Of a stretch of DNA of 64,000 nt, positions 36,356 through 44,331 are shown one piece after another. Each line of letters begins with the position of its first letter. Positions within the stretch are counted from its first letter, which is position 1. The DNA is from Clostridium sp. (GTDB lineage Bacteria > Bacteroidota > Bacteroidia > Bacteroidales > Muribaculaceae). Made by a program: the position numbers and the translations under genes. The DNA is taken from positions 1 through 64,000 of the forward strand of contig JAMPBQ010000004.1 in NCBI GenBank assembly GCA_023666615.1, in the 5' to 3' direction. Under the pieces are notes generated by a model, which had not been told where the DNA came from, ran no database searches, and worked only from the letters and a program-made list of their open reading frames with translations.

Positions 36356-37408
36356 ATGCTAAAAGCGAGATACCACAAGCTCACTCTTAAATTCAAGTTT
36401 CTCGCCCGCACATCGAGGGAAGCCATGAATGAGCGAGAGACCTATTTCCTCCACGTTTGGGACGATGATAATCCCGGCGTGGAGGGAATAGGAGAGTGCA
36501 ACCTTTTTAGAGGGTTAAGCGCTGAGGATGGGCCAGACTATGAGACTCGGCTACAAAGGATGTGCGAGAATATCGATTCGGCAGACTGCATCGATGCTGT
36601 GTCCGACTGTTCCTCTATTTTATTTGGTTTGGAGACCGCCATGGCCGATTTCCGGAATGGTGGAAAACGCAGGCCATTTCCAGGAAAATGGTCAAAAGGG
36701 GAGACCTCCATACCAATCAACGGCCTGGTTTGGATGGGGGATAAAGCCACAATGTCCCAACGCATAAAAGAGAAGCTTGACGCCGGATTCTCATGCCTGA
36801 AGCTTAAGATTGGAGGCATTGACTTCTGCCAAGAACTGGAATTGCTTAATATGGTGAGATCGGCATTTGGCGAAGACGAATTGCAGATACGCCTCGACGC
36901 CAATGGCGCATTCGCTCCGGGCGAGGCGCTTGAAAAGCTTTCACGCCTGAGCGAATACGGCATCCACTCGATTGAACAGCCAATAAAGGCCGGACAATGG
37001 GAAGAAATGGCTAGCCTGTGCCGCCATTCTCCAATCGACATCGCTTTGGATGAGGAACTGATTGGCGTTTCAGACGATGCAAAGAAAGAGCGTCTGCTTG
37101 ATGCCATCAAGCCTCAATATATAATCCTTAAACCCGCTTTGAGCGGAGGCTTTTCCCATGCCGGCCAATGGATATCAAAGGCCAGAGAGAAGGGGATAGG
37201 ATGGTGGGCGACTTCTGCGTTGGAATCAAATGTTGGCCTAAATGCCATAGCCCAGTGGCTCGATGGAGAACTTGACACGGAGGATGCGGAAATGAGACAA
37301 GGATTAGGCACAGGCGGACTTTATTGCAATAACATTGCGTCACCACTATATCTTGATGGTGACCACCTGCGTCTTGATCCGAACAGAGAATGGGGGGATA
37401 TTCCCTGA
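36356..37408 (+). CDS. menC: o-Succinylbenzoate synthase
   Basis: Enolase-superfamily dehydration step of menaquinone synthesis. 350 aa. Catalytic Lys pair in CLKLKIG (Lys149, Lys151), metal ligands Asp181 (RLDANGAF), Glu207 (IEQPI) and Asp232 (LDEELIG), and second catalytic Lys259 (ILKPALSGG). Bacteroidota MenC proteins are usually of this length. It lies between menB and menE. Confidence 0.93.
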   Translation: MLKARYHKLTLKFKFLARTSREAMNERETYFLHVWDDDNPGVEGIGECNLFRGLSAEDGPDYETRLQRMCENIDSADCIDAVSDCSSILFGLETAMADFRNGGKRRPFPGKWSKGETSIPINGLVWMGDKATMSQRIKEKLDAGFSCLKLKIGGIDFCQELELLNMVRSAFGEDELQIRLDANGAFAPGEALEKLSRLSEYGIHSIEQPIKAGQWEEMASLCRHSPIDIALDEELIGVSDDAKKERLLDAIKPQYIILKPALSGGFSHAGQWISKAREKGIGWWATSALESNVGLNAIAQWLDGELDTEDAEMRQGLGTGGLYCNNIASPLYLDGDHLRLDPNREWGDIP

Positions 37409-37447
37409 TTATTTCGCGACATTTGTTGATTATGTTAAATAGAAAGC

Positions 37448-38377
37448 ATGACTTACGAAGAATTTGAGAGGAAATGGGCCGATGAGTCGCCATGCATTAT
37501 AGCCCACACTTCAGGCTCAACGGGCACACCAAAAGAAATACGCCTGCTAAAGGCGGATATGTTGGCCTCAGCCAAGGCCACAAACGCGCGTTTTGGCATA
37601 ACAAAAGAATCCGTATTGGGCATACCTTTGTCATGTGACTATATTGCGGGCAAAATGATGGCTGTGAGAGCTTATGCCGCCGGCTGCAAGCTGAAGGTTA
37701 TCCCGCCAAAGAATGATTTTGAAATTGGCGTAGGGCGCATCGATTTGCTCTCCATTGTGCCATCTCAAGCGGATTGCCTGATTCGCCATCCAGAATGGTC
37801 CAACCGCATCGGCGCGGTCATTGTAGGCGGCGCGGCTTTAAGCCAAGAAAAGTGGGAGGCTTTAGCGCGAACGGGATATAAAGCGTACGCGTCTTATGGC
37901 ATGACCGAAACATGCAGCCATGTAGCCCTTGCGGAAATGGGCGGCCCATTCACAGCCATGCCAGGCATAACCTTTGGCATAGACGCGAGAGGATGCCTCA
38001 CGATAAATATACCGACTATGTCAATTGGACAAGTGACGACAAACGACATTGTTGATCTTTTGGATGAGCGCAGCTTTATATGGCAGGGGCGTTACGACAA
38101 TGTGATTAATTCTGGCGGGATAAAAATCTTTCCTGAGCAATTAGAGAAGGAAATCGCCAAATACTTAAATATTGACTTTTATATTGTAGGCATCCCGGAT
38201 GAAAAATGGGGAGAGGCTACGCAAATGGTAGCGCAGGGGAACGAATCCATGCGTCCCGCCATTGAAGAAGCCCTAAAAAACTCGCTTGACCATAAAAATT
38301 TGCCTAAAAACATCCATTTTGTCAGGATGTTGCCTCGCACTGCTAACGGAAAATTGTTGCGAAAAGCTTATTATTAA
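37448..38377 (+). CDS. menE: o-Succinylbenzoate-CoA ligase, short form
   Basis: ANL-superfamily ligase activating o-succinylbenzoate to its CoA ester. Motifs: phosphate loop TSGSTGTPK (21-29), YGMTETC, the RYDNVINSGG hinge block, and NGKLLRK with catalytic Lys302. At 309 aa it is much shorter than E. coli MenE (about 450) because the N-terminal part before the ATP loop is nearly absent, as in other Bacteroidota. It follows menC by 39 nt. Confidence 0.9.
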   Translation: MTYEEFERKWADESPCIIAHTSGSTGTPKEIRLLKADMLASAKATNARFGITKESVLGIPLSCDYIAGKMMAVRAYAAGCKLKVIPPKNDFEIGVGRIDLLSIVPSQADCLIRHPEWSNRIGAVIVGGAALSQEKWEALARTGYKAYASYGMTETCSHVALAEMGGPFTAMPGITFGIDARGCLTINIPTMSIGQVTTNDIVDLLDERSFIWQGRYDNVINSGGIKIFPEQLEKEIAKYLNIDFYIVGIPDEKWGEATQMVAQGNESMRPAIEEALKNSLDHKNLPKNIHFVRMLPRTANGKLLRKAYY

Positions 38378-38515
38378 TAAGTTAACATTGATTTTACGAT
38401 TTGAGATTTCAATATTTGCGATTGCATCGCCTTTCGTCCGTAAATTTTAAAAAGAAACACTGCTGAGAAATCCATGTCCGCATTCCATGAGAGTAGAGTC
38501 AAGAGTGGGAATCCA

Positions 38516-39016
38516 TCAGCGCTGGGAAGGTGTAAATATCTCAAAGCTATTGTCGGTATAGAACACCATTATGGTCTGAATTTTTTTGTTAGTGTCAGGC
38601 GCCAGTGATATTTGGGGATTCTGACGCTTTTCAGGTCGGCAATTCCTTTGCGGTTCATCTTTAACTGCATCTAAGTTCGTCAGAGGCGTTTGATTCATGG
38701 CAATGGCAGAAGCCGGAGTATCAATATTTGGAATTGCCGCAGAGGGGGTGATATTCGACTGTTCTTTTCGCACAGTAACAGCAGGGGCAGAAACGCCTTT
38801 GCGAAGCATTTCACCATCCCCAAAAAGCAGCCATGCCACATTAAGGTCGGGAAAAGCGTCGTGAAGCTTCTCCAGCACCTCGTTACTTATTTTTTTGTTT
38901 CTGCCACTAAGTATCTGTGAAAGGGTAGGACGGGGGATAAGAGCAGTATCCGCGAACTGCGAAATAGGCAATCCGGTATGCTCCATGTATATTTTAAGGC
39001 GATCAACCAAATTCAT
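38516..39016 (-). CDS. Cro/C1-type helix-turn-helix transcriptional regulator
   Basis: 166 aa from the ATG at 39016, chosen over an open frame to 39058 because the HTH begins there and the leader fits. Residues about 1-60 form an HTH_3 domain (FADTALIPRPTLSQILSGRNKKIS, NVAWLLFGDGEM), typical of chromosomal and phage-derived repressors in Bacteroidota. A disordered linker rich in Pro/Ser/Asn follows, and a short tail with IMVFYTDNSFEIFTP. No phage genes accompany it. Its own promoter carries a repeated motif described separately. Confidence 0.8.
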   Translation of the reverse strand: MNLVDRLKIYMEHTGLPISQFADTALIPRPTLSQILSGRNKKISNEVLEKLHDAFPDLNVAWLLFGDGEMLRKGVSAPAVTVRKEQSNITPSAAIPNIDTPASAIAMNQTPLTNLDAVKDEPQRNCRPEKRQNPQISLAPDTNKKIQTIMVFYTDNSFEIFTPSQR

Positions 39017-39713
39017 AAGAAATTTTCTTGATTTTGTGCGCAAATTTGAGATATGCAAATGTAATCATTATATTTGTAAACACCAAATTTTCTTTTGAAA
39101 ATATCCGGAGTTTATTTAAATTCGTAAATTTTCAATTCTAAATTAACAGATGCATTTGTTGCTTGAATTTGTGTTTACATACCGGAACACGTACGGACGA
39201 CGGCAAACTTGTACCTTAACTTTAATTGACAACTATACATTCATTCAGACACATACGCCATTTCGTTTCCTATGTGCCTAAGGATGCGAAGTAAAACCCA
39301 AAATCTAAAGTGTAAATGATGTAGTTTTGCATAAGATATAGATTTTCATAATTATATATGTATTGCAAAAATATGTTTATATCATAAATTTACATTGCCA
39401 CGCCGTTTGCAAGTTGAAATTCGCGAATAAATCTGCGGCAGACATTCAACTCTACGTTTTGAATCGTAAACAATTCTTATATGTCAGATGCATTGTTTCT
39501 ATCCCAATAACATAAATACGAATACAAATTCAGTTGGAAATATTTGTAAACACAGTGTCAGGAAATATTCCCTTACATCTAATTCTTAATTTTCTCCGCC
39601 AATTTTATGGCTTTCCCTCTTATTGTATTATATAAACGTATTTAACATGCCGAATTGTTCGCGTTAAAACCAAATTAGCATTATGAAAAACAATGAATTA
39701 TCGCTAAAATTCC
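39017..39713. other. AT-rich gene-free region
   Basis: About 700 bp with no ORF over 60 codons. It has the HTH promoter at the left and TAnnTTTG-like boxes on the plus strand at 39069-39076 (TATATTTG) and 39322-39329 (TAGTTTTG). A 15-codon ATG frame at 39683-39730 is not credible as a gene. The region is otherwise featureless and conspicuously AT-rich compared with its neighbours. Confidence 0.6.
39056..39087 (-). promoter_or_regulatory. Promoter of the HTH regulator with embedded motif
   Basis: Minus-strand TTTG (39084-39087), 20 nt, then TACATTTG (39056-39063), a full consensus match 40 nt before the ATG. The sequence TTTGTAAACAC (plus strand, 39073-39083) fills half of the spacer; the same 13-mer TATTTGTAAACAC recurs at 39541-39553 and a near-inverted copy at 39171-39181. 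Confidence 0.75.
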
Positions 39714-39962
39714 TAATTTTGGCCCAATGAGATTTCAATTTTCATAAAAATCCCATCAACTTCCCGTGATTTTTTCATCCACGGGCGAATTGCCAACAGT
39801 GGATTCGTCCCTGATGACATGTATAAAAGAAAAGCAAGGATGATAGATAATGCCTATTATGTTAAATAGGGGTGGGACGACCCCTATTTATAAGGATAGA
39901 TCTTATAGGAAATGCGCTTGACATTATCCAGAATTAATGTCAAGCGCATTTCCTATTTTTTT
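39714..39962 (+). ncRNA. Candidate structured non-coding RNA with terminator
   Basis: A TAATTTTG box at 39714-39721 would start transcription near 39728. Downstream are four consecutive stem-loops: CCCGTG/CACGGG (39763-39785); CGAAT..CCA/TGG..ATTCG with a 2-nt bulge (39786-39807); a perfect 10-bp stem (39863-39872 with 39881-39890, loop 8 nt); and a perfect 22-bp stem (39905-39926 with 39935-39956) followed by a T-run to 39962. The last is a classic rho-independent terminator for the plus strand, yet no plus-strand gene precedes it. The neighbouring pyrD is convergent. A small RNA of about 230 nt is the simplest reading; family not recognised. Confidence 0.5.
39905..39962 (+). terminator. Strong intrinsic terminator (22-bp stem)
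   Basis: Perfect 22-bp inverted repeat with an 8-nt loop, then TTTTTTT on the plus strand. It ends 5 bp before the pyrD stop. On the minus strand there is no T-run after the stem, so it serves the plus strand best, though the hairpin may also stop pyrD transcripts. Confidence 0.8.
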
Positions 39963-39966
39963 AGAT

Positions 39967-40875
39967 TTATATGATGCCGCGGATCTCGGCGATGTCTTTC
40001 AGGCCGTTTTCTTCGCAGTATGCGTTTAGCCCTTCCGCGATTTCTTGCGATATGCGGGGATTTATGAAATTGGCGGTGCCAACTTGAATTGCCGTCGCGC
40101 CAGCCATTATGAACTGTAATGCGTCGTCTGTCGAGGCAATTCCGCCAAGCCCTACCACGGGAATGTTTACGGCATGAGCCACTTGCCACACCATGCGCAC
40201 AGCCACGGGTCGAACCGCGGGCCCTGAAAGGCCGCCAGTTATTGTAGACAGGTACGGGCGGCGCCTTTTCACGTCTATAGCCATGCCCATCAGAGTGTTG
40301 ATAAGCGATACGCTGTCTGCGCCTTCGGCCTCTGCGGCCTTGGCAATGTCCACAATCGACGTAACATTGGGAGAAAGCTTCATTATCAATGTTTTCGGCC
40401 ATTTAGCCCTTACAGCGCGGGTTACCTCCCCCGCTCCCTCACAGGTTGTGCCAAAGGCCATGCCGCCCTGCTTTACGTTAGGGCACGAAATATTAACTTC
40501 GATGGCGCGTATTCTTGGCAACGGAGCAAGCTTTTCGCAGACTTCAACATAATCCGACACGCATGATCCGGCCACATTAACTATTATTTCCGAGGTGTAC
40601 TTCTCTGAAATGCGTGGATAAATGCGCTCAATGAAATAATCGACGCCCTTGTTTTGAAGTCCTACGGCATTCAGCATGCCCGAAGGAGTTTCCGCCATGC
40701 GGGGCGCCGGATTGCCTTGACGCGGATGCAGGGTCGTGCCCTTTACTATGATTCCTCCGAGGGAATTGATGTCCATCAGTTCCTCAAACTCCTCGCCATA
40801 TCCAAATGTGCCGGAGGCCGTGAGCACGGGATTCTGCAGACGCAGATTGCCTATATTGACGCTTAGATTTGCCAT
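39967..40875 (-). CDS. pyrD: Dihydroorotate dehydrogenase (NAD+), catalytic subunit
   Basis: Class 1B dihydroorotate dehydrogenase, oxidising dihydroorotate to orotate with electrons passed to PyrK. 302 aa from ATG 40875 (the open frame extends to 40920, but MANLSVNIG is the family start). FMN-binding loops TASGTFGYG and GLGGIAS, substrate motif NAVGLQNKG and the catalytic Cys131 in VNISCPNVKQGG are seen. It overlaps pyrK by 13 nt. Confidence 0.96.
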   Translation of the reverse strand: MANLSVNIGNLRLQNPVLTASGTFGYGEEFEELMDINSLGGIIVKGTTLHPRQGNPAPRMAETPSGMLNAVGLQNKGVDYFIERIYPRISEKYTSEIIVNVAGSCVSDYVEVCEKLAPLPRIRAIEVNISCPNVKQGGMAFGTTCEGAGEVTRAVRAKWPKTLIMKLSPNVTSIVDIAKAAEAEGADSVSLINTLMGMAIDVKRRRPYLSTITGGLSGPAVRPVAVRMVWQVAHAVNIPVVGLGGIASTDDALQFIMAGATAIQVGTANFINPRISQEIAEGLNAYCEENGLKDIAEIRGII

Positions 40876-41654
40876 TTCAGTTGATTTATGTTGAATACAG
40901 GGCCGTTTTTGCATACGCACACATTGCCATCCTTCGTGTCCTCAACGCAGCACAAGCATGCGCCAAGCCCGCAGGCCATAACATTTTCGAGAGACACCTC
41001 ACAATCAATGCCTCGGCCGGCGGCGATCTTAGCCACAGCCTTCATCATTGGCGTAGGACCGCAGCAGGCAATTCGTTTGAAGTTTGTGTTAAAGACTGAG
41101 TTTGTGGTGATTAGCCCCTTTTCGCCTGCAGAGCCATCCTCAGTAGAAACATGCACAGGTCCATACTTGCTAAATTCATCAATGAGAAGGAGGTCGGAGG
41201 CAGAACGCGCGCCAAGGGCGAATACAGGCTTCAATCCTTTTTCCCACAACTTTTTGCCATAATAAAGAAGGGGAGCGACCCCCACTCCGCCTCCCACAAG
41301 CAGAATGCCTTCCTCTTTTGGAACACTGAATCCATGCCCAAGGGGAAGCACCACATTATAGATGTCGCCCACAGCGGAGGCAATCAGAGTTTCCGTTCCC
41401 TTGCCGGCATTGCGCACAAGAAGCCAAATTTCGTTGCTGCCGCAATCGGCCATGCATATCGATATTGGGCGGCGCAAAAATGTACTCTTTGATTTAGGTA
41501 TCTCTATCTGCACGAATTGCCCCGGCTGGATGCCGCACGGCAAAGCGTCCTTGACCGGCGTGAGCTTGATGAGGGCGTATGCGGCGGAAATACGGTTTAC
41601 TTCCGTCACCCTCATGTCCGGCATTTGCATTTCACATGATTTTTCCATTGGCAT
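40863..41654 (-). CDS. pyrK: Dihydroorotate dehydrogenase B, electron-transfer subunit
   Basis: FAD/[2Fe-2S] protein linking PyrD to NAD+. 263 aa: FAD motif RRPIS (61-65), the NAD-binding GGGVGVAPL (121-129), and the iron-sulfur cysteines in CGLGACLCC (228, 233, 236) and near 246-248. An alternative ATG at 41648 would remove two residues and is equally possible. First gene of pyrK-pyrD, with a TAATTTTG box at 41674-41681. Confidence 0.95.
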   Translation of the reverse strand: MPMEKSCEMQMPDMRVTEVNRISAAYALIKLTPVKDALPCGIQPGQFVQIEIPKSKSTFLRRPISICMADCGSNEIWLLVRNAGKGTETLIASAVGDIYNVVLPLGHGFSVPKEEGILLVGGGVGVAPLLYYGKKLWEKGLKPVFALGARSASDLLLIDEFSKYGPVHVSTEDGSAGEKGLITTNSVFNTNFKRIACCGPTPMMKAVAKIAAGRGIDCEVSLENVMACGLGACLCCVEDTKDGNVCVCKNGPVFNINQLKWQI

Positions 41655-41673
41655 TGCGGATTGGTTTTATGCG

Positions 41674-41681
41674 CAAAATTA
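41674..41681 (-). promoter_or_regulatory. -7 box of pyrK-pyrD
   Basis: TAATTTTG on the minus strand, about 20 nt before the pyrK ATG; short leader. Divergent from fabG. Confidence 0.55.
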
Positions 41682-41766
41682 CGGAAAAAACGCGATATTT
41701 CGCGGCCATTAAGATAAAAAGCCCGCAATTTGGCTCCAATTGGGCCAATTTCTGACAAAAAATCGC

Positions 41767-41774
41767 TAATTTTG
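41767..41774 (+). promoter_or_regulatory. -7 box of fabG
   Basis: TAATTTTG, 40 nt before the fabG ATG at 41814. Confidence 0.6.
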
Positions 41775-41813
41775 CATATCGATTTTGAAATCAATCAATA
41801 TCAAAGAGATAAA

Positions 41814-42560
41814 ATGAAATTACTTGAAGGAAAGACCGCGCTAATCACCGGCGCGGCTCGCGGCATCGGCAAGGCCCTTGCCTTGAAATTCGCCCAAGAG
41901 GGCGCCAACATCGCTTTCACCGACCTTGTGATTGACGAAAACGGCAAGGCCACAGAGGAAGAGATCGCAGCGCTTGGCGTAAAGGCCAAAGGCTATGCGT
42001 CAAACGCAGCCAAATTCGACGAGACTGAGGCTGTAGTGGCTGAAGTGCTGAAGGATTTCGGACGCATCGACATCCTTGTTAACAATGCCGGAATCACAAA
42101 GGACAAGCTTATGCTGCGCATGGGCGAATCGGACTGGGACGCCGTGATCGCCGTCAACCTCAAAAGCGCATTCAATTTCATCCACGCAGTGCTTCCCATC
42201 ATGATGAAGCAGCGCCAGGGCTCAATCATCAACATGGCATCTGTTGTAGGCGTACACGGCAACGCAGGCCAGGCCAACTATGCCGCATCAAAGGCCGGCC
42301 TAATCGCATTGGTCAAGAGCATAGCCCAGGAAGTGGGCTCACGCAACATCCGCGCCAACGCCATAGCTCCCGGATTCATTGAGACCGCCATGACCGCAGC
42401 CCTCCCCGACGAAGTGCGCGCTGAATGGTGCAAGAAGATACCTTTGCGCCGCGGCGGCCAGGTTGAGGACATCGCCAATGTGGCCACTTTCCTCGCTTCA
42501 GACATGTCAAGCTATGTCACAGGCCAGGTTATCCAAGTGGACGGCGGCATGAATATGTAA
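41814..42560 (+). CDS. fabG: 3-oxoacyl-[acyl-carrier-protein] reductase
   Basis: NADPH-dependent reduction step of fatty-acid elongation. 248-aa short-chain dehydrogenase from ATG 41814; the frame is open to 41730, but the family start MKLLEGKTALITG is used. Cofactor motif TGAARGIG (12-19), NNAG, and the active-site Ser, Tyr and Lys in INMASVVG and YAASKAG. Monocistronic, followed by two perfect hairpins. Confidence 0.94.
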   Translation: MKLLEGKTALITGAARGIGKALALKFAQEGANIAFTDLVIDENGKATEEEIAALGVKAKGYASNAAKFDETEAVVAEVLKDFGRIDILVNNAGITKDKLMLRMGESDWDAVIAVNLKSAFNFIHAVLPIMMKQRQGSIINMASVVGVHGNAGQANYAASKAGLIALVKSIAQEVGSRNIRANAIAPGFIETAMTAALPDEVRAEWCKKIPLRRGGQVEDIANVATFLASDMSSYVTGQVIQVDGGMNM

Positions 42561-42588
42561 ACGCCCCCTATCCCAACCGATAAATGCA

Positions 42589-42625
42589 AAGCCGGAAAAG
42601 CGACATCGCTTTTCCGGCTTAATTT
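42589..42625. terminator. Terminator after fabG
   Basis: A perfect 15-bp inverted repeat (42589-42603 with 42606-42620) with a minimal loop, followed by AATTTTT on the plus strand. Confidence 0.75.
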
Positions 42626-42632
42626 TTCCTTG

Positions 42633-42671
42633 AAAAAAACGCGTTTCATGATTCGTGAAACGCGTTTTTTT
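42633..42671. terminator. Bidirectional terminator between fabG and rpoZ
   Basis: Perfect 16-bp inverted repeat (42633-42648 with 42656-42671, loop TGATTCG) whose arms include A7 and T7 tracts, so it can stop transcription from either side. It closes the bamD-rpoZ operon. Confidence 0.85.
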
Positions 42672-42691
42672 ATCTAAATGCTCTGAGGCAA

Positions 42692-43027
42692 TCAATCCAT
42701 GTTTGGCTTGTCCTTTGAGGGCGCGCGGAAATGGATTTTGTGCTCGGTATATTCTTGAGCCGCAATCAGAGTGGGCTTGGGGAGCTTCTCGTAATATTTA
42801 GATATCTCAATCTGCTCACGGTTTTCGGAGACTTCCTCCATTGTGTCGTTGAGGGATGCGAATTCCTGCAGCTTCTTCTCAAGGTCGTATTTCATTTCTG
42901 CAGCGATCTGGTTGGCTCGCTTGGCGATGATGCAGACGGTCTCATAGACGTTGCCTGTGTCCTCAGAGAGCTGAATCATGTCACGAGTGACAGTGTTGAG
43001 CGGGGCGTTGGTCTTCTTGTAATCCAT
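42692..43027 (-). CDS. rpoZ: RNA polymerase omega subunit-like protein
   Basis: 111 aa. The sequence (MDYKKTNAPLNTVTRD, ETVCIIAKRANQIAAEMK, a C-terminal PKPTLIAAQEY) matches the omega/Rpb6-fold subunit annotated in Bacteroides genomes as the omega subunit, which stabilises the beta' subunit of RNA polymerase. It is 46 nt downstream of bamD, as in other Bacteroidota. Confidence 0.87.
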   Translation of the reverse strand: MDYKKTNAPLNTVTRDMIQLSEDTGNVYETVCIIAKRANQIAAEMKYDLEKKLQEFASLNDTMEEVSENREQIEISKYYEKLPKPTLIAAQEYTEHKIHFRAPSKDKPNMD

Positions 43028-43073
43028 CGTTTGGTTTATTTTGATTTTCGTTTATTCCTTATTTCAATGACGT

Positions 43074-43877
43074 TCAGTCCTTCACATATTTTTGGGCTAT
43101 CTTCAGGATATTGTTGGCCTCTTCCGTATATTTGCTTTCCGGATAATTGTTGGTGAAGCTATAGTACTCATCCAGCACATCGCGGAATCGGTCTACCTTC
43201 CTCTCTTCGATGCTGAGGTTTGCCTCCTGAAATTTTGACTTAAGCACAATCATCTCCAGGTCTTCCTTATATTTTGAATAAGGATAATCCTTTATGGCGT
43301 TTTGAGCCACAATGATCGCGCTCTCGTAATTATTGCCCATGTATGTGCCGAGGTTGTAGTACAGCTGGGCGTTTTGGAGCTGTTTGAGCGTGAGTTTGTC
43401 TTGAAGGTCGAAATAGGCCTGCTGAGCCTGACCAACGCGGTCGCTGGAAGGGAAATAATCCAAAAATCCCTTCAGTTCCTCAATTGCCAAGAGCGTTTCG
43501 CTCTGGTCCAGCTGCGGGTCCGGCGACTCAAGATAGTGTCCATAGCCGCTGTAGAACCTCGCCAGCTCAGCGTACTTGCCTCTTGGATAGCGCGTATAAT
43601 ACATTTTGAAATATGTGCTGGCGCTCATATAGTCCTTGTTTTCGTATTCACTCAAGCCAAGGAGATATAGGCATTCCTCGGCCTTTTCGGTGCCCTTGAA
43701 CACTGTTTGACATTCCTTGAACAGGGTGGACGCCTGCCCGTAACGCTTTTGGTCGAACGCCTTCTTCGCGTACTCAAATTTATAGTCATAATCACGGCTT
43801 TTCTGCGCCTTTTGGTATTCGCCGCAAGAGCACAGGGCAGCCAGCATAAGAACGTATATAAATTTCTTCAACTTCAT
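43074..43877 (-). CDS. bamD: Outer-membrane assembly lipoprotein BamD
   Basis: 267-aa lipoprotein (signal ending LCSC, Cys18 likely lipidated) with five TPR-like repeats, beginning YKFEYAKKAFDQKRYGQAS, then YFKMYYTRYPRG. BamD is the essential partner of BamA in folding outer-membrane beta-barrels, so the barrels in this window depend on it. Promoter-proximal gene before rpoZ, with TAACTTTG 20 nt upstream. Confidence 0.92.
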   Translation of the reverse strand: MKLKKFIYVLMLAALCSCGEYQKAQKSRDYDYKFEYAKKAFDQKRYGQASTLFKECQTVFKGTEKAEECLYLLGLSEYENKDYMSASTYFKMYYTRYPRGKYAELARFYSGYGHYLESPDPQLDQSETLLAIEELKGFLDYFPSSDRVGQAQQAYFDLQDKLTLKQLQNAQLYYNLGTYMGNNYESAIIVAQNAIKDYPYSKYKEDLEMIVLKSKFQEANLSIEERKVDRFRDVLDEYYSFTNNYPESKYTEEANNILKIAQKYVKD

Positions 43878-43896
43878 AGTTAGTCCTAATATCTTG

Positions 43897-43904
43897 CAAA
43901 GTTA
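43897..43904 (-). promoter_or_regulatory. -7 box of bamD-rpoZ
   Basis: TAACTTTG on the minus strand, just upstream of the bamD ATG at 43877. Confidence 0.65.
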
Positions 43905-43987
43905 CGCATTTTTGGCGGAAATATCTCAACAAACCTCTACAAAATATGACCCGCGAATGCAAAAGATTTTGAAAAAAGGCACAGAAA

Positions 43988-44018
43988 GGCCGGATTCCTC
44001 CACGCGGGGAATCCGGCC
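43988..44018 (-). terminator. Terminator after hpf
   Basis: An 11-bp perfect stem GGCCGGATTCC/GGAATCCGGCC with a 9-nt loop. On the minus strand it is followed within 10 nt by a T-run (CCTTTTTTC), fitting an intrinsic terminator for the xerC-hpf operon. Confidence 0.75.
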
Positions 44019-44037
44019 ATCTAAGCCGCTGATGGCT

Positions 44038-44331
44038 TTATTCCTTATCCTTGTGCCTCTCCAACTGGTGATCAATAGCGTCGATGCAAACATCGATAGC
44101 CTCCTCGAAGGTATCGGCGAACTTGCATGCTATGATGTTGCCGCCGGAGGATTTAGTCACCTTTATTGAGGCCTGCTTGTTCATGATAGTTTCAGGCCTT
44201 ACCACCCTCAGCGTTACGTCTACAGTGGAAAGGATGTTGTTGTGGCGTGCCAGGCGTTCTACCTTCTTAGTGATGAAGGCTTCCAGGCGGTCGCTGGCGT
44301 CAAAGTGGATTGATTCAATGTTAATTTCCAT
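44038..44331 (-). CDS. hpf: Ribosome hibernation-promoting factor (HPF/YfiA family)
   Basis: 97-aa S30AE-family protein: MEINIESIHFDASDRLEAFI and a middle beta-alpha-beta region, with the C-terminal dimerisation domain of long HPF absent. It binds the decoding centre of idle ribosomes during slow growth. Overlaps xerC by 11 nt; the xerC-hpf pair is conserved in Bacteroidota. Confidence 0.9.
   Translation of the reverse strand: MEINIESIHFDASDRLEAFITKKVERLARHNNILSTVDVTLRVVRPETIMNKQASIKVTKSSGGNIIACKFADTFEEAIDVCIDAIDHQLERHKDKE

Noticed and set aside
39683..39730. 15-codon ORF in the AT-rich gap
   Set aside because: Too short, no conserved neighbour and it overlaps the -7 box of the candidate RNA; chance is the best explanation.
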